A DNA stretch of 12,656 nucleotides from Candidatus Caenarcanales bacterium (GTDB taxonomy: Bacteria; Cyanobacteriota; Vampirovibrionia; Caenarcaniphilales; Caenarcanaceae), in contig CANLFK010000056.1 of NCBI GenBank assembly GCA_947489925.1, forward strand, positions 1 through 12,656, read 5' to 3'. The notes beneath the pieces were generated by a model, which saw only the letters and a program-made list of their open reading frames with translations, did no database searches and had not been told where the DNA came from. The position numbers were made by a program, and so were the translations under genes. Of this stretch, positions 6,795-12,656 are shown piece by piece (position 1 is the first letter of the stretch; every line of letters starts with the position of its first letter).

Positions 6795-6867
6795 TGAAGT
6801 ATAAGATAATAATAAATTTTAATAAAGCCTCTCTATTCGACTCCCTTATAATAATTAATATAAAATC

Positions 6868-7614
6868 ATGTCATTTAAAGAAAGACTAAATTTGGGTCTT
6901 GGTGGTCTTGGCAAGGCTGTTCAGACTCGAAAGACACATGTTAAAAGTCATAAGCCAGAAGAAAGGCTAGAAGAAATTAAAAAGCATGCAGAACAGGAAG
7001 TAGACAAATATTGCCCTAGTAAGGGAACTTGGTTTAAAGGGTTATTTACCAATATTTTCTTTCCGACCTCCCCAGAAATAGAAAAAATACATACAGAACA
7101 TACAGCAAAATATCCTTTGGCAGTAGCTGAAGCTGGAGAAAATTTAACTGAAGATCAGCACAAACAAAATAAAATAAACACTGAAAAAGCCGCCAAGGAA
7201 ACGCTAGGTGCTTTAAAATGGAGACCTTTAGATAAATTAGCGACCACAGCTATTACTGCTCAAAACACTTTTGGAATTTTAGCTGATATTTTTAATATTT
7301 TTACTAGTGATCAAAAAGGAACTGCTTTTGCTAATTTAATTAAAGACAGTACTTGTTTTATTGTAGGTTTATTACCAGTAAACAGTGTAGCCGCTCAATT
7401 GGCTATTCAATTTGCTTTAAATTATTTTTCAGGATTTTTATATTCAATTTTTGGTGGATTAGACGCAAATCCAGGACAAGGACAACAGCAGCAAATGGCT
7501 TATCAACAAAGTCCTAATCCGAATGGAATGCCAGCACAATCAAATTATTTAGCGAATGGTTTAAATCGTCTTTCTCAGCCTCAAAGTGGTGAAAACTTTA
7601 GTTATTGTGTTTAG
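6868..7614 (+). CDS. Hypothetical protein with hydrophobic centre and Q/N/P-rich tail
   Basis: I do not recognise this 248-aa protein. It has no signal peptide. The first ~115 residues are charged and mostly helical, with Lys/Glu-rich stretches (HKPEERLEEIKKHAEQEV) and an aromatic, Gly-containing patch WFKGLFTNIFFP (about 50-61). Residues about 130-150 and 160-195 are hydrophobic (NTFGILADIFNIFT; STCFIVGLLPV and AAQLAIQFALNYFSGFLYSIFG), which could be one or two membrane or membrane-surface helices. The last ~45 residues are low complexity, rich in Gln, Asn, Pro and Gly (GQGQQQQMAYQQ), typical of a disordered or surface-exposed tail. No Shine-Dalgarno precedes ATG 6868. It is divergent from ompH and 113 bases before deoB. 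It could be a membrane-associated structural protein; no function can be assigned. Confidence 0.75.
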   Translation: MSFKERLNLGLGGLGKAVQTRKTHVKSHKPEERLEEIKKHAEQEVDKYCPSKGTWFKGLFTNIFFPTSPEIEKIHTEHTAKYPLAVAEAGENLTEDQHKQNKINTEKAAKETLGALKWRPLDKLATTAITAQNTFGILADIFNIFTSDQKGTAFANLIKDSTCFIVGLLPVNSVAAQLAIQFALNYFSGFLYSIFGGLDANPGQGQQQQMAYQQSPNPNGMPAQSNYLANGLNRLSQPQSGENFSYCV

Positions 7615-7727
7615 AGAAATTATAAAGGTCTAAAAAATAAAGAAACTCAAAATTTTAGAAATTATCTCTGAAGGCTTGATAGAATTACTTAAATTAGAAT
7701 CAAAACAAAAAGTATTTTATAAATTTT

Positions 7728-8933
7728 ATGAAAAGAGCGTTTTTAATCGTTTTAGATGCTTGTGGAGTTGGAGCAATGCCAGACTGGGCAGAATTTAATG
7801 ATCCAGCAAATGCCAATACTTTAGCCAATGTTGCCAAAGCTTGCGGAGGTTTAAATTTACCTAATCTGGAAAAATTGGGTTTAGGAAATATAGTTGAATT
7901 GGCTGGAGTGAAAGCTCAAACAAATCCTTTGGCAATATGGGGGAAAGCGGCCGAAAAGTCCTTTGGCAAAGATACAACTACTGGTCATTGGGAAATGGCT
8001 GGCTTAATAGTGGATAATCCTTTTCCTGTTTACCCTAATGGTTTTCCCGCCGAAATTATTAATGAATTTATTGAAATTACTGGCTGTGGTGGAGTTTTGG
8101 GAAATAAACCAGCTTCGGGAACCGAAATTTTAATTGAGCTTGGGGAAAAACACCTAGAAACTGGTTTGCCAATTATTTATACTTCAGCTGATAGTGTTTT
8201 TCAAATAGCAACAAATGTCAGTAAAATTCCCTTGGAAACTTTGTATACTTGGTGCGAAAAGGCCAGGCAGATATTATGCAGTAGAACAAGACATGAAGTT
8301 AGTCGAGTCATTGCCAGACCATTTGATGGAAATAACTCAAAAGACTTTTTCCGCCTTTCCGAAAACCGCCATGACTATGCCATTAAACCCCGAGGAGAGA
8401 CCGTATTAAGCTTTTTACAAAAAAATAATTGTCAAACTATTTCCGTTGGGAAAATACAAGATATTTTTTGTGAAGTTGGCATTGATCAGTCTACTGAAGG
8501 TAAAAGTAATTCAGCTTGCTTAGAAAATATTATTACTTTGCTTAAAGAAAAAAATCAGACTAAGCCACAATTTATTTTTGCTAATTTAGTTGAAACAGAC
8601 TCGCACTTTGGACATCGTAATGACGCAAAAGGTTTTGGCTTAGCTTTGGAAAAGATTGATTTGGCAATTGGCGAATGTCTAGAATTAATGACTGAAAATG
8701 ATTTAATGATTTTGACAGCCGATCATGGTTGCGATCCAACGGTAGCTGGTACAGATCATACTCGAGAATATATACCAATTCTGGCTTATAATAAAGCTTT
8801 TGAACAAAAAACAAATAAAAATATTGGTATTCGTCCAAGTTTTGCCGATACAGCTACTAGTATTGCTGACTGGTTTGGTTTACTAGATAATTGGCAAAAA
8901 ACTATCAAAATTAACTCTAAAAGCTATATTTGA
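7728..8933 (+). CDS. deoB: Phosphopentomutase
   Basis: A 401-aa cytoplasmic enzyme of the alkaline-phosphatase superfamily that interconverts ribose (or deoxyribose) 1-phosphate and 5-phosphate, linking nucleoside salvage to the pentose phosphate pathway. The metal-site and catalytic residues known from the family are present: Asp10 in IVLDACGVGAMPD, the phosphorylated Thr85 in DTTTGHWEMAG, Asp155 in TSADSVFQIA, Asp291 and His296 in ETDSHFGHRND, Asp332-His333 in TADHGCDP, and His344 in TDHTREYIP. The cap domain lies about residues 100-220. Length is normal for DeoB. Start ATG 7728 gives the expected N-terminus, though no Shine-Dalgarno is visible, only an AT-rich leader. No other deo genes (deoC, deoD) are adjacent, so it stands alone here. 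Confidence 0.96.
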   Translation: MKRAFLIVLDACGVGAMPDWAEFNDPANANTLANVAKACGGLNLPNLEKLGLGNIVELAGVKAQTNPLAIWGKAAEKSFGKDTTTGHWEMAGLIVDNPFPVYPNGFPAEIINEFIEITGCGGVLGNKPASGTEILIELGEKHLETGLPIIYTSADSVFQIATNVSKIPLETLYTWCEKARQILCSRTRHEVSRVIARPFDGNNSKDFFRLSENRHDYAIKPRGETVLSFLQKNNCQTISVGKIQDIFCEVGIDQSTEGKSNSACLENIITLLKEKNQTKPQFIFANLVETDSHFGHRNDAKGFGLALEKIDLAIGECLELMTENDLMILTADHGCDPTVAGTDHTREYIPILAYNKAFEQKTNKNIGIRPSFADTATSIADWFGLLDNWQKTIKINSKSYI

Positions 8934-9027
8934 CTATAATCCTTTTGATTAGACTTGCAGTTAAACTTTCTTCTAGTCTTTAATTAAACTTATAAGTTTT
9001 ACTTTCATTAGGAAGCTGAATGAGACA

Positions 9028-9039
9028 TAATAATTATTA
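9028..9039. promoter_or_regulatory. AT-rich palindrome upstream of the VWA gene
   Basis: TAATAATTATTA is a perfect 12-bp palindrome 26 bases before the VWA start codon; a second perfect palindrome, AAACTTATAAGTTT, lies at 8986-8999. Both are in the 131-bp gap after deoB and might be operator sites, but such palindromes arise easily in AT-rich DNA. No convincing terminator is seen after deoB. Confidence 0.25.
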
Positions 9040-9064
9040 GTTCTTAAGTTTGCATAATTAATTC

Positions 9065-9823
9065 ATGAAAAGAAAGACTTTATCTCTAATTCTTCTGGGC
9101 TGTGTGAGCTTTATATCTGCGGCAGTTTATAGTGCTAATCCTTTCCTTAAGGGCGAGAGTACCATTTTAAGCGGCTCAATTGATGAAGATAATTCAAAAG
9201 CTATTATTATTGTTATGGATGCTTCGGGTAGTATGAGTGAACCAGCACCAGGTGCGGCTAGCAAAATGTTAATGGCAAAAAAGGTTTTAGAGCAAGTTTT
9301 ATCCAAAATTGATAATAATATTCCAGTTGGTTTGCGAGTTTATGGTAGCTCAACACCTAGCCCAGACCCAGTTATTGCTTGCCAAGATAGTATTTTATTA
9401 GTGCCAGTTGGCTTAGGCAATCGTGGGCAAATGATTAATAAATTGCGTGGTTTAAAGCCCAGCGGTGCAACACCAATTAGTTATGCTTTGCGTGAAGCAG
9501 TTGAAGACTTAAAATATGTTGATGTTAAGGAAAAAAAGGTTGTTTTAATTAGTGATGGAATGGAAACTTGTGCATATGATCCTTGTGCTTTAGCAGCTAG
9601 CATGAAGAAAAGAGGCGTTAATATTGAATTTAATGTAGTTGGTTTTAATGTTAATAATGATATTCAAGCTAAAAATCAACTGGAATGTATTGCTAAATCG
9701 ACTGATGGCAAATTTTATACGGCAGAAACTTCAGCTGAATTGGCTGAAAGCGTTTTAGATGGAATTAATCATAAAGCTCCTTCGGTGAATACTGTTACTG
9801 GAAAGTTAAAACAAGCAAAATAG
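9065..9823 (+). CDS. Exported von Willebrand factor type A domain protein
   Basis: A 252-aa protein with a signal peptide (basic MKRK, hydrophobic core to about residue 20, cleavage near residue 23, VYS/AN). LLGC at 10-13 resembles a weak lipobox, but the hydrophobic core continues past it, so ordinary secretion is more likely. The VWA domain (about 45-230) has a complete metal-ion-dependent adhesion site: DASGS (52-56), Thr136 in SGATPISYAL and Asp164 in LISDGMETC. Four Cys in the domain (106, 169, 174, 208) could form disulfides outside the cytoplasm, with CAYDPC as a distinctive motif. Such proteins bind partners through a metal ion; the ligand is unknown. There is no C-terminal anchor. 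No Shine-Dalgarno is seen. A 6-bp inverted repeat just after the stop (TAGTTT/AAACTA, 9821-9843) lacks a T-run. Confidence 0.88.
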   Translation: MKRKTLSLILLGCVSFISAAVYSANPFLKGESTILSGSIDEDNSKAIIIVMDASGSMSEPAPGAASKMLMAKKVLEQVLSKIDNNIPVGLRVYGSSTPSPDPVIACQDSILLVPVGLGNRGQMINKLRGLKPSGATPISYALREAVEDLKYVDVKEKKVVLISDGMETCAYDPCALAASMKKRGVNIEFNVVGFNVNNDIQAKNQLECIAKSTDGKFYTAETSAELAESVLDGINHKAPSVNTVTGKLKQAK

Positions 9824-10154
9824 TTTGAAACGATGGAAAACTAAGAAAAATAGTTTGTGCTGATCCAGCAACTCTTTTGAGATATATAGCAATTCCGAAA
9901 ATTTTTATCCCTTTATAAAATACTCTCTCAAAATAATCATAGTCCATCAATTAATCAGTTTAATCACAGTTCAAGGCTTGAGAGACAGTTTTTGTTATTT
10001 TTGACTTAAGGGACAAAATAGCACCTGATAAATTCTCAGAATAATGACAGAAAGACAGATTTGAGAGAAAATGAATGTACCAAGTTAAAAGTACATAGAA
10101 AATGTCAAGAAAAAATGTCCAAAAAAGGAATAGCTTAGGAATTAATTAGAAATA
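9824..10154. other. Non-coding stretch with short repeats
   Basis: I find no convincing gene here. The stretch holds two copies of a CTTRAGRGACA motif (9977-9987 and 10005-10015), with a third beyond the toxin-antitoxin block at 11100-11110. A frame starting with ATG at 10044 reads MTERQI and then hits three in-frame stops within about 100 bases, as a decayed gene start would, but I cannot tie it to a family. The region may be the scar of a lost mobile element; this is inference. Confidence 0.35.
9977..9994 (+). repeat. Short direct repeat left of toxin-antitoxin block
   Basis: CTTGAGAGACAGTTTTTG matches CTTAAGAGACAGTTTTGT at 11100-11117 at 16 of 18 positions in the same orientation. A third partial copy, CTTAAGGGACA, lies at 10005-10015. 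The outer copies bracket the MazEF-type pair and the orphan antitoxin. Confidence 0.5.
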
Positions 10155-10212
10155 TTGAAATTGTTAAAATTAAGGGTAAAATAAAAGTAATACCGTAAGG
10201 CATTATTACTTT
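10155..10212 (+). promoter_or_regulatory. Promoter and operator of the MazEF-type module
   Basis: TTGAAA (10155-10160) and TAAAAT (10177-10182) are separated by 16 bases, predicting a start near 10189. Exactly there begins a perfect 9-bp inverted repeat, AAAGTAATA (10184-10192) / TATTACTTT (10204-10212), with an 11-base spacer ending two bases before the ATG. The spacer holds AAGG (10197-10200), the only Shine-Dalgarno-like sequence. A protein bound here would block the start of transcription, and the RNA hairpin would cover the ribosome site. Autoregulation by the antitoxin or toxin-antitoxin complex is the expected logic for this family. Confidence 0.6.
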
Positions 10213-10214
10213 GT

Positions 10215-10454
10215 ATGAATAAAGCAAAATTAACATCAAAATATCAAACTAGTATTCCAAAAGAAATAAGAGAGATTTTAGGTTTAAATAAAGGTGATTC
10301 TATAGGCTTTGAGATAATCGGAGTTGATAAAAAAGAAGTTAAACTTTTTAAATTAGAATCTTTTGATATTGATTATTTAAAATCTTTAGAAAGCTCTTTA
10401 GAAGAGTGGAACTCAGAAGAAGATAATGAAAACTTTAAACATTTACAAGTATGA
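10215..10454 (+). CDS. AbrB/MazE-family antitoxin
   Basis: A 79-aa protein with a SpoVT/AbrB (swapped-hairpin) DNA-binding domain: LTSKYQTSIPKEIREILGLNKGDSIGFEI at about residues 6-34 has the usual order of strand, PKEIRE helix, and GLxxGD turn. The acidic C-terminal tail (about 50-79, many Glu and Asp) is where such antitoxins wrap the toxin. It should neutralise the MazF/PemK-type protein encoded next and repress the shared promoter by binding an inverted repeat. The stop overlaps the toxin start as ATGA. The inverted repeat directly upstream is the obvious candidate operator. Confidence 0.88.
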   Translation: MNKAKLTSKYQTSIPKEIREILGLNKGDSIGFEIIGVDKKEVKLFKLESFDIDYLKSLESSLEEWNSEEDNENFKHLQV

Positions 10455-10798
10455 ATCAATATAAAAAGCTAGATATTGTTTTAATACCTTTTCCTTTCAC
10501 TGATATTAAAAACCAAAAGTTAAGACCCGCTTTATTGATTAGTATCCCTTTAGAAGGAGTAAATCATGGTATTTTTGCAATGATAACAAGCTCTAAAAAG
10601 CAAACTTGGCAATTTGACATAGAGTTAGAGAATATAGATTTTCTTTCTCAAAGTAATTGTATTTTAAGGCTAGGAAAGGTATTTACTTTAGATTTAAGGT
10701 TAGCTAAAAAAGTAATTGGTAATTTACAAGGCTTTGATAATTATAAAAAACAAATAAAAACAAATTTAACTAAGCTTTTTGAGATTGAGAGAGATTAA
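10451..10798 (+). CDS. MazF/PemK-family mRNA interferase toxin
   Basis: A 115-aa toxin of the MazF/PemK family; members cut mRNA at short sequences and stop growth. Visible family features are the opening YKKLDIVLIPFPFTD, the motif KLRPALLIS with the catalytic-type Arg25, the TSS segment (46-48) placed like the active-site Thr/Ser, and the closing VFTLDLRLAKKVIGNL. Length is normal and nothing is missing. It starts at ATG 10451 in ATGA overlap with the antitoxin, which ensures antitoxin is made first. Its stop overlaps, tail to tail, the stop of the convergent antitoxin gene on the other strand (10795-10798). Confidence 0.9.
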   Translation: MNQYKKLDIVLIPFPFTDIKNQKLRPALLISIPLEGVNHGIFAMITSSKKQTWQFDIELENIDFLSQSNCILRLGKVFTLDLRLAKKVIGNLQGFDNYKKQIKTNLTKLFEIERD

Positions 10799-11046
10799 AT
10801 TAAAAGTAAATTTGCTTTTTTCAATTCGTTTAAATCAACCTCTATTAAATTCTGTCCATTTTCTACTTCGTCAATAGCTTGATTTAAATGTTTTTTATTC
10901 GCTTCGGTGCTAAATAAATAATTCGTTGAACTTTCTTTTTCTTGATTATCTAAAAAATAAGTAAAATCAATTATTTCTTCTTGTTTCTCGATTGGGAGCT
11001 TTTCAAACACAGATAAAAATTCTTCTTTTTTTTGTTGAATATTCAT
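10795..11046 (-). CDS. Orphan RelB/YefM-like antitoxin
   Basis: An 83-aa acidic protein. The N-terminal half contains FLSVFEKLPIEKQEEIIDFTYFL, the LPxxxQxExxDFxxFL pattern of DUF2281-like small antitoxins. The second half (KKHLNQAIDEVENGQNLIEV) resembles the toxin-binding tail of RelB/YefM/Phd antitoxins. Such genes normally stand next to a RelE/ParE/YoeB toxin. None is present: its 3' end runs into mazF on the opposite strand, and upstream is the broken OLD nuclease. The start ATG 11046 has AAGGA about 12 bases upstream, which is rather far. It might be a remnant that survives on its own, or it might cross-act on a toxin elsewhere. Antitoxin assignment is by pattern only. Confidence 0.7.
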   Translation of the reverse strand: MNIQQKKEEFLSVFEKLPIEKQEEIIDFTYFLDNQEKESSTNYLFSTEANKKHLNQAIDEVENGQNLIEVDLNELKKANLLLI

Positions 11047-11065
11047 AAATTTTTATTTTCCTTCC

Positions 11066-11078
11066 TAGTATTATACTA
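11066..11078 (-). promoter_or_regulatory. Palindromic -10 region of the orphan antitoxin
   Basis: TAGTATTATACTA is a perfect 13-bp palindrome containing a consensus -10 box (TATAAT on the minus strand, 11075-11070), followed by AGGAAGGA and the antitoxin start. No good -35 is visible. A palindrome over the -10 is what an autorepressed antitoxin promoter would look like. Confidence 0.45.
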
Positions 11079-11099
11079 AAATTTTTATTCCTTTATTCA

Positions 11100-11117
11100 C
11101 TTAAGAGACAGTTTTGT
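11100..11117 (+). repeat. Short direct repeat right of toxin-antitoxin block
   Basis: Partner of 9977-9994. It lies between the orphan antitoxin's promoter region and the end of the broken OLD nuclease gene. It may mark the end of an inserted unit. Confidence 0.5.
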
Positions 11118-11125
11118 ATCATAAA

Positions 11126-12276
11126 TCAAAATGGTATCTCACTCAATAGAGTACTTACTGAGTCTTTTTCTTTTTCATTTTCTTTTAAAAGCAAAAACCT
11201 TTCTAAGCTCTCTGGAAAAATATCAACTCCTATATCACTTGCTGTTTTATACTTATCTTTGATAGTCTTCCATATTTTCATTGGGTTTTTATCTTCTTTT
11301 GTATCTTTATTCTCTTTGTTATAATAACCAATAACACTTTCAAGCTTTTTAACATTAAAGTGGATTTGCCCATTTTCAGCTGATTTTATTAGTTTCCAAT
11401 TAGTTGTAATCATACCTTTTTTAGTATCTATTTGAGAAGTATATAGTTCTGACCCTTTTAATTCTTTCTCTAAATCAAACTTTCCAATTTCTTCTATATT
11501 TAATTCAGTAGCTTCAAAATCCCAATCATTTATTAAGTAATAATCAACCCCAAGATACTTGCATAAAGCAGCTAATAAATATGCTGTATGTTTACCATGA
11601 TGAGGAATTATCACAATATTATTAAAATTCAAATGTGTTTCGGCCAGCTTGACTGGATCAGCTTTAGAGGTATTATTTTGTAATTCTTCAGCTTTCTTTT
11701 TGATTAAGTAGTTATAAACCAATAAATCATTAGGACCCTCAACTAAAAGTACTTTATCGCTAAATAAGATTTTGTTTAAATTAGGTTCTATGTTTTTTAT
11801 ATATGAATTAAACTCTGAAGGTATATCTTTATTTTCTTTTGGATTAAGTGGGTTTACTTTATTAGTTTCAGAGGGGAAAGTTTTTATAGTTTGTTTTTTA
11901 TCTTTATCAAATTCTAGCCGTATTAAAGTCTCTGGGCTAGTAATATCTACCATTTTATCTGAGTGAGTAGTATAAATTACTTGATGCCCTTTTTCAGCAA
12001 GTCCACATAAAACCCTTTTGTAAAAATATTCTTGGTGATTTTCATGTAAAAAGCTCTCTGGTTCTTCAAATAAAAATAAACATTTATCTTTTTCATTCTC
12101 TTCAGCTATAGCTTGAATTACTGCCATTACAAACATAGAAATATAACCGTCTCCAAAATGATCGATTGGAATAAGTCTTTCTTTATCACCGTTTAAACCT
12201 ATTTTAAAAAGCATTTCACGAAATATATCTTCATAATCAGGCAAATTAAACTCAACTTCACATTTGCTTTCTCTTA
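11126..12276 (-). pseudogene. OLD-family ATPase-TOPRIM nuclease, N-terminus removed by IS insertion
   Basis: About 382 codons of native sequence remain. The ATPase half retains the signature-like GDGYIS (native residues 41-46), Walker B CLFLFEEPE (65-73) and the switch His in YTTHSD (104), but the Walker A (P-loop) half is absent. The TOPRIM nuclease half follows: VLLVEGPND (Glu179, Asp183) and the acidic pair in INDWDFEA (Asp250, Asp252). This order matches overcoming-lysogenization-defect (OLD) nucleases, a family that includes GajA of the Gabija phage-defence system; no helicase partner (GajB) follows here. Upstream of 12276 the frame stays open for 45 codons, but this is the antisense of the insertion sequence and gives a Phe-rich tail that is not native. 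The gene should be inactive as an ATPase unless the rest lies beyond the element and it excises. Confidence 0.85.
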
Positions 12277-12656
12277 GAAGGCATCTGAAAAGTAGGAAGT
12301 AAAAAAAAGCGTCATAGTGTAAATTGATTTTGTAGAAAAAAAAGAACGATGACAGAAAAATTATACAAGACTGATTTGACAAATGAAGAATGGAAAATAA
12401 TTGAGCCACTTATTCCAGAAGCAAAAGCAGGCGGTAGACCAAGAGAAGTAAATCCAAGAAAAGTAATCAATGGAATATTTTATCGCTTAAGAACAGGCTG
12501 TTCATGGGCAATGTTGCCTAAAGATTATGATCCCTACCAAACAGTTTATGACTATTTCAACAAATGGAGCAAAGATGGAACATGGAAACTAATCAATGAC
12601 AAACTAATTGCAGATTATCGATTGAAAGTAGGAAAAAGTGAAGAACCAACTTTAGC
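12277..12656 (+). mobile_element. IS5-family insertion sequence, left end (partial)
   Basis: The element begins near 12277, where the OLD gene's coding similarity ends. The first bases, GAAGGCATCTGAAAAGTAGG, look like an IS5-family left inverted repeat. TTA at 12274-12276 could be a 3-bp target duplication of the TNA type known for the IS1031/IS427 groups. The right end is outside the window, so neither the inverted repeat nor the duplication can be confirmed. The exact boundary could be off by a few bases. Confidence 0.75.
12349..12656 (+). CDS. IS5-family transposase, partial (N-terminal 102 aa)
   Basis: ATG 12349 opens a frame that continues past the right edge. It shows the N-terminal part of IS5-family transposases: LTNEEWKIIEPLIPE (about 10-24), GGRPREVNPRKVINGIFYRL (28-47), RTGCSWAMLPKDY (48-60) and QTVYDYFNKWSKDGTW (64-79). 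The catalytic DDE residues would lie beyond the window. The part seen has no frameshift or stop. A purine-rich AAAGAA lies just before the start. It points away from the OLD gene it interrupts, and its insertion explains that gene's missing N-terminus. Confidence 0.9.
   Translation, partial: MTEKLYKTDLTNEEWKIIEPLIPEAKAGGRPREVNPRKVINGIFYRLRTGCSWAMLPKDYDPYQTVYDYFNKWSKDGTWKLINDKLIADYRLKVGKSEEPTL

Noticed and set aside
8215..8838. Open frames on both strands inside deoB
   Set aside because: Shadows of the well-conserved phosphopentomutase frame.
9821..9843. Inverted repeat after the VWA gene as a terminator
   Set aside because: Only a 6-bp AT-rich stem and no T-run on either strand.
10044..10145. 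Frame starting MTERQI as a transposase remnant
   Set aside because: Three in-frame stops and no family resemblance I can defend; reported only as part of the non-coding stretch.
11772..11966. Plus-strand open frame within the OLD gene
   Set aside because: Antisense to clear ATPase-TOPRIM coding sequence.
12277..12409. First 45 codons of the long frame reading into the OLD gene from the right
   Set aside because: They are the antisense of the insertion sequence end and transposase start and are rich in Phe from A-runs; not native nuclease sequence.

Overview
The window is AT-rich bacterial DNA using the standard code (TGA, TAA and TAG all act as stops). An OmpH/Skp-type periplasmic chaperone and a secreted VWA protein point to a Gram-negative-type cell envelope. 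The single-domain SecD and the general gene style would fit a non-photosynthetic relative of cyanobacteria (Melainabacteria/Vampirovibrionia). That is an impression from protein style, not a demonstrated assignment.

Layout. (1) Positions 1-4913, minus strand, is an accessory/defence block. It reads from about 4913 down to 1: a 60-aa N-terminal-like fragment, a 1043-aa single-chain restriction-modification-specificity enzyme, an unknown 67-aa protein, a 21-codon remnant matching the end of a NYN nuclease gene, a promoter/hairpin/terminator unit, a NYN-domain (LabA/DUF88-like) nuclease, and a coupled, probably DNA-binding protein that runs off the left edge. (2) Positions 4891-6678, minus strand, hold the housekeeping pair ompH-secD. 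secF, the usual partner of secD, does not follow; the restriction-modification block starts inside the last codons of secD. (3) Positions 6868-9823, plus strand, hold an unrecognised 248-aa protein with a Q/N/P-rich tail, phosphopentomutase deoB with all expected catalytic residues, and an exported VWA-domain protein with an intact MIDAS. (4) Positions about 9824-12656 form a second accessory block: a 390-bp non-coding stretch with short repeats, a MazE/MazF-type toxin-antitoxin pair with a clear promoter and operator-like palindrome, a convergent orphan RelB/YefM-like antitoxin, an OLD-family ATPase-TOPRIM nuclease gene cut by an insertion sequence, and the left end of that IS5-family element, which runs off the right edge.

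How the parts relate. Two mobile or defence-rich patches flank a short core of housekeeping genes. The left patch is the most unusual: a fused restriction enzyme co-oriented with a NYN nuclease/DNA-binding protein pair joined by an ATGA overlap, plus a partly deleted second copy of the NYN gene end. An 88%-identical 58-bp direct repeat (432-489 and 1335-1392) brackets the NYN gene and its promoter, so this gene looks like a cassette that has been duplicated or could be lost. The right patch shows defence-gene decay: the OLD nuclease has lost its Walker A half to the IS, and an antitoxin stands without its toxin.
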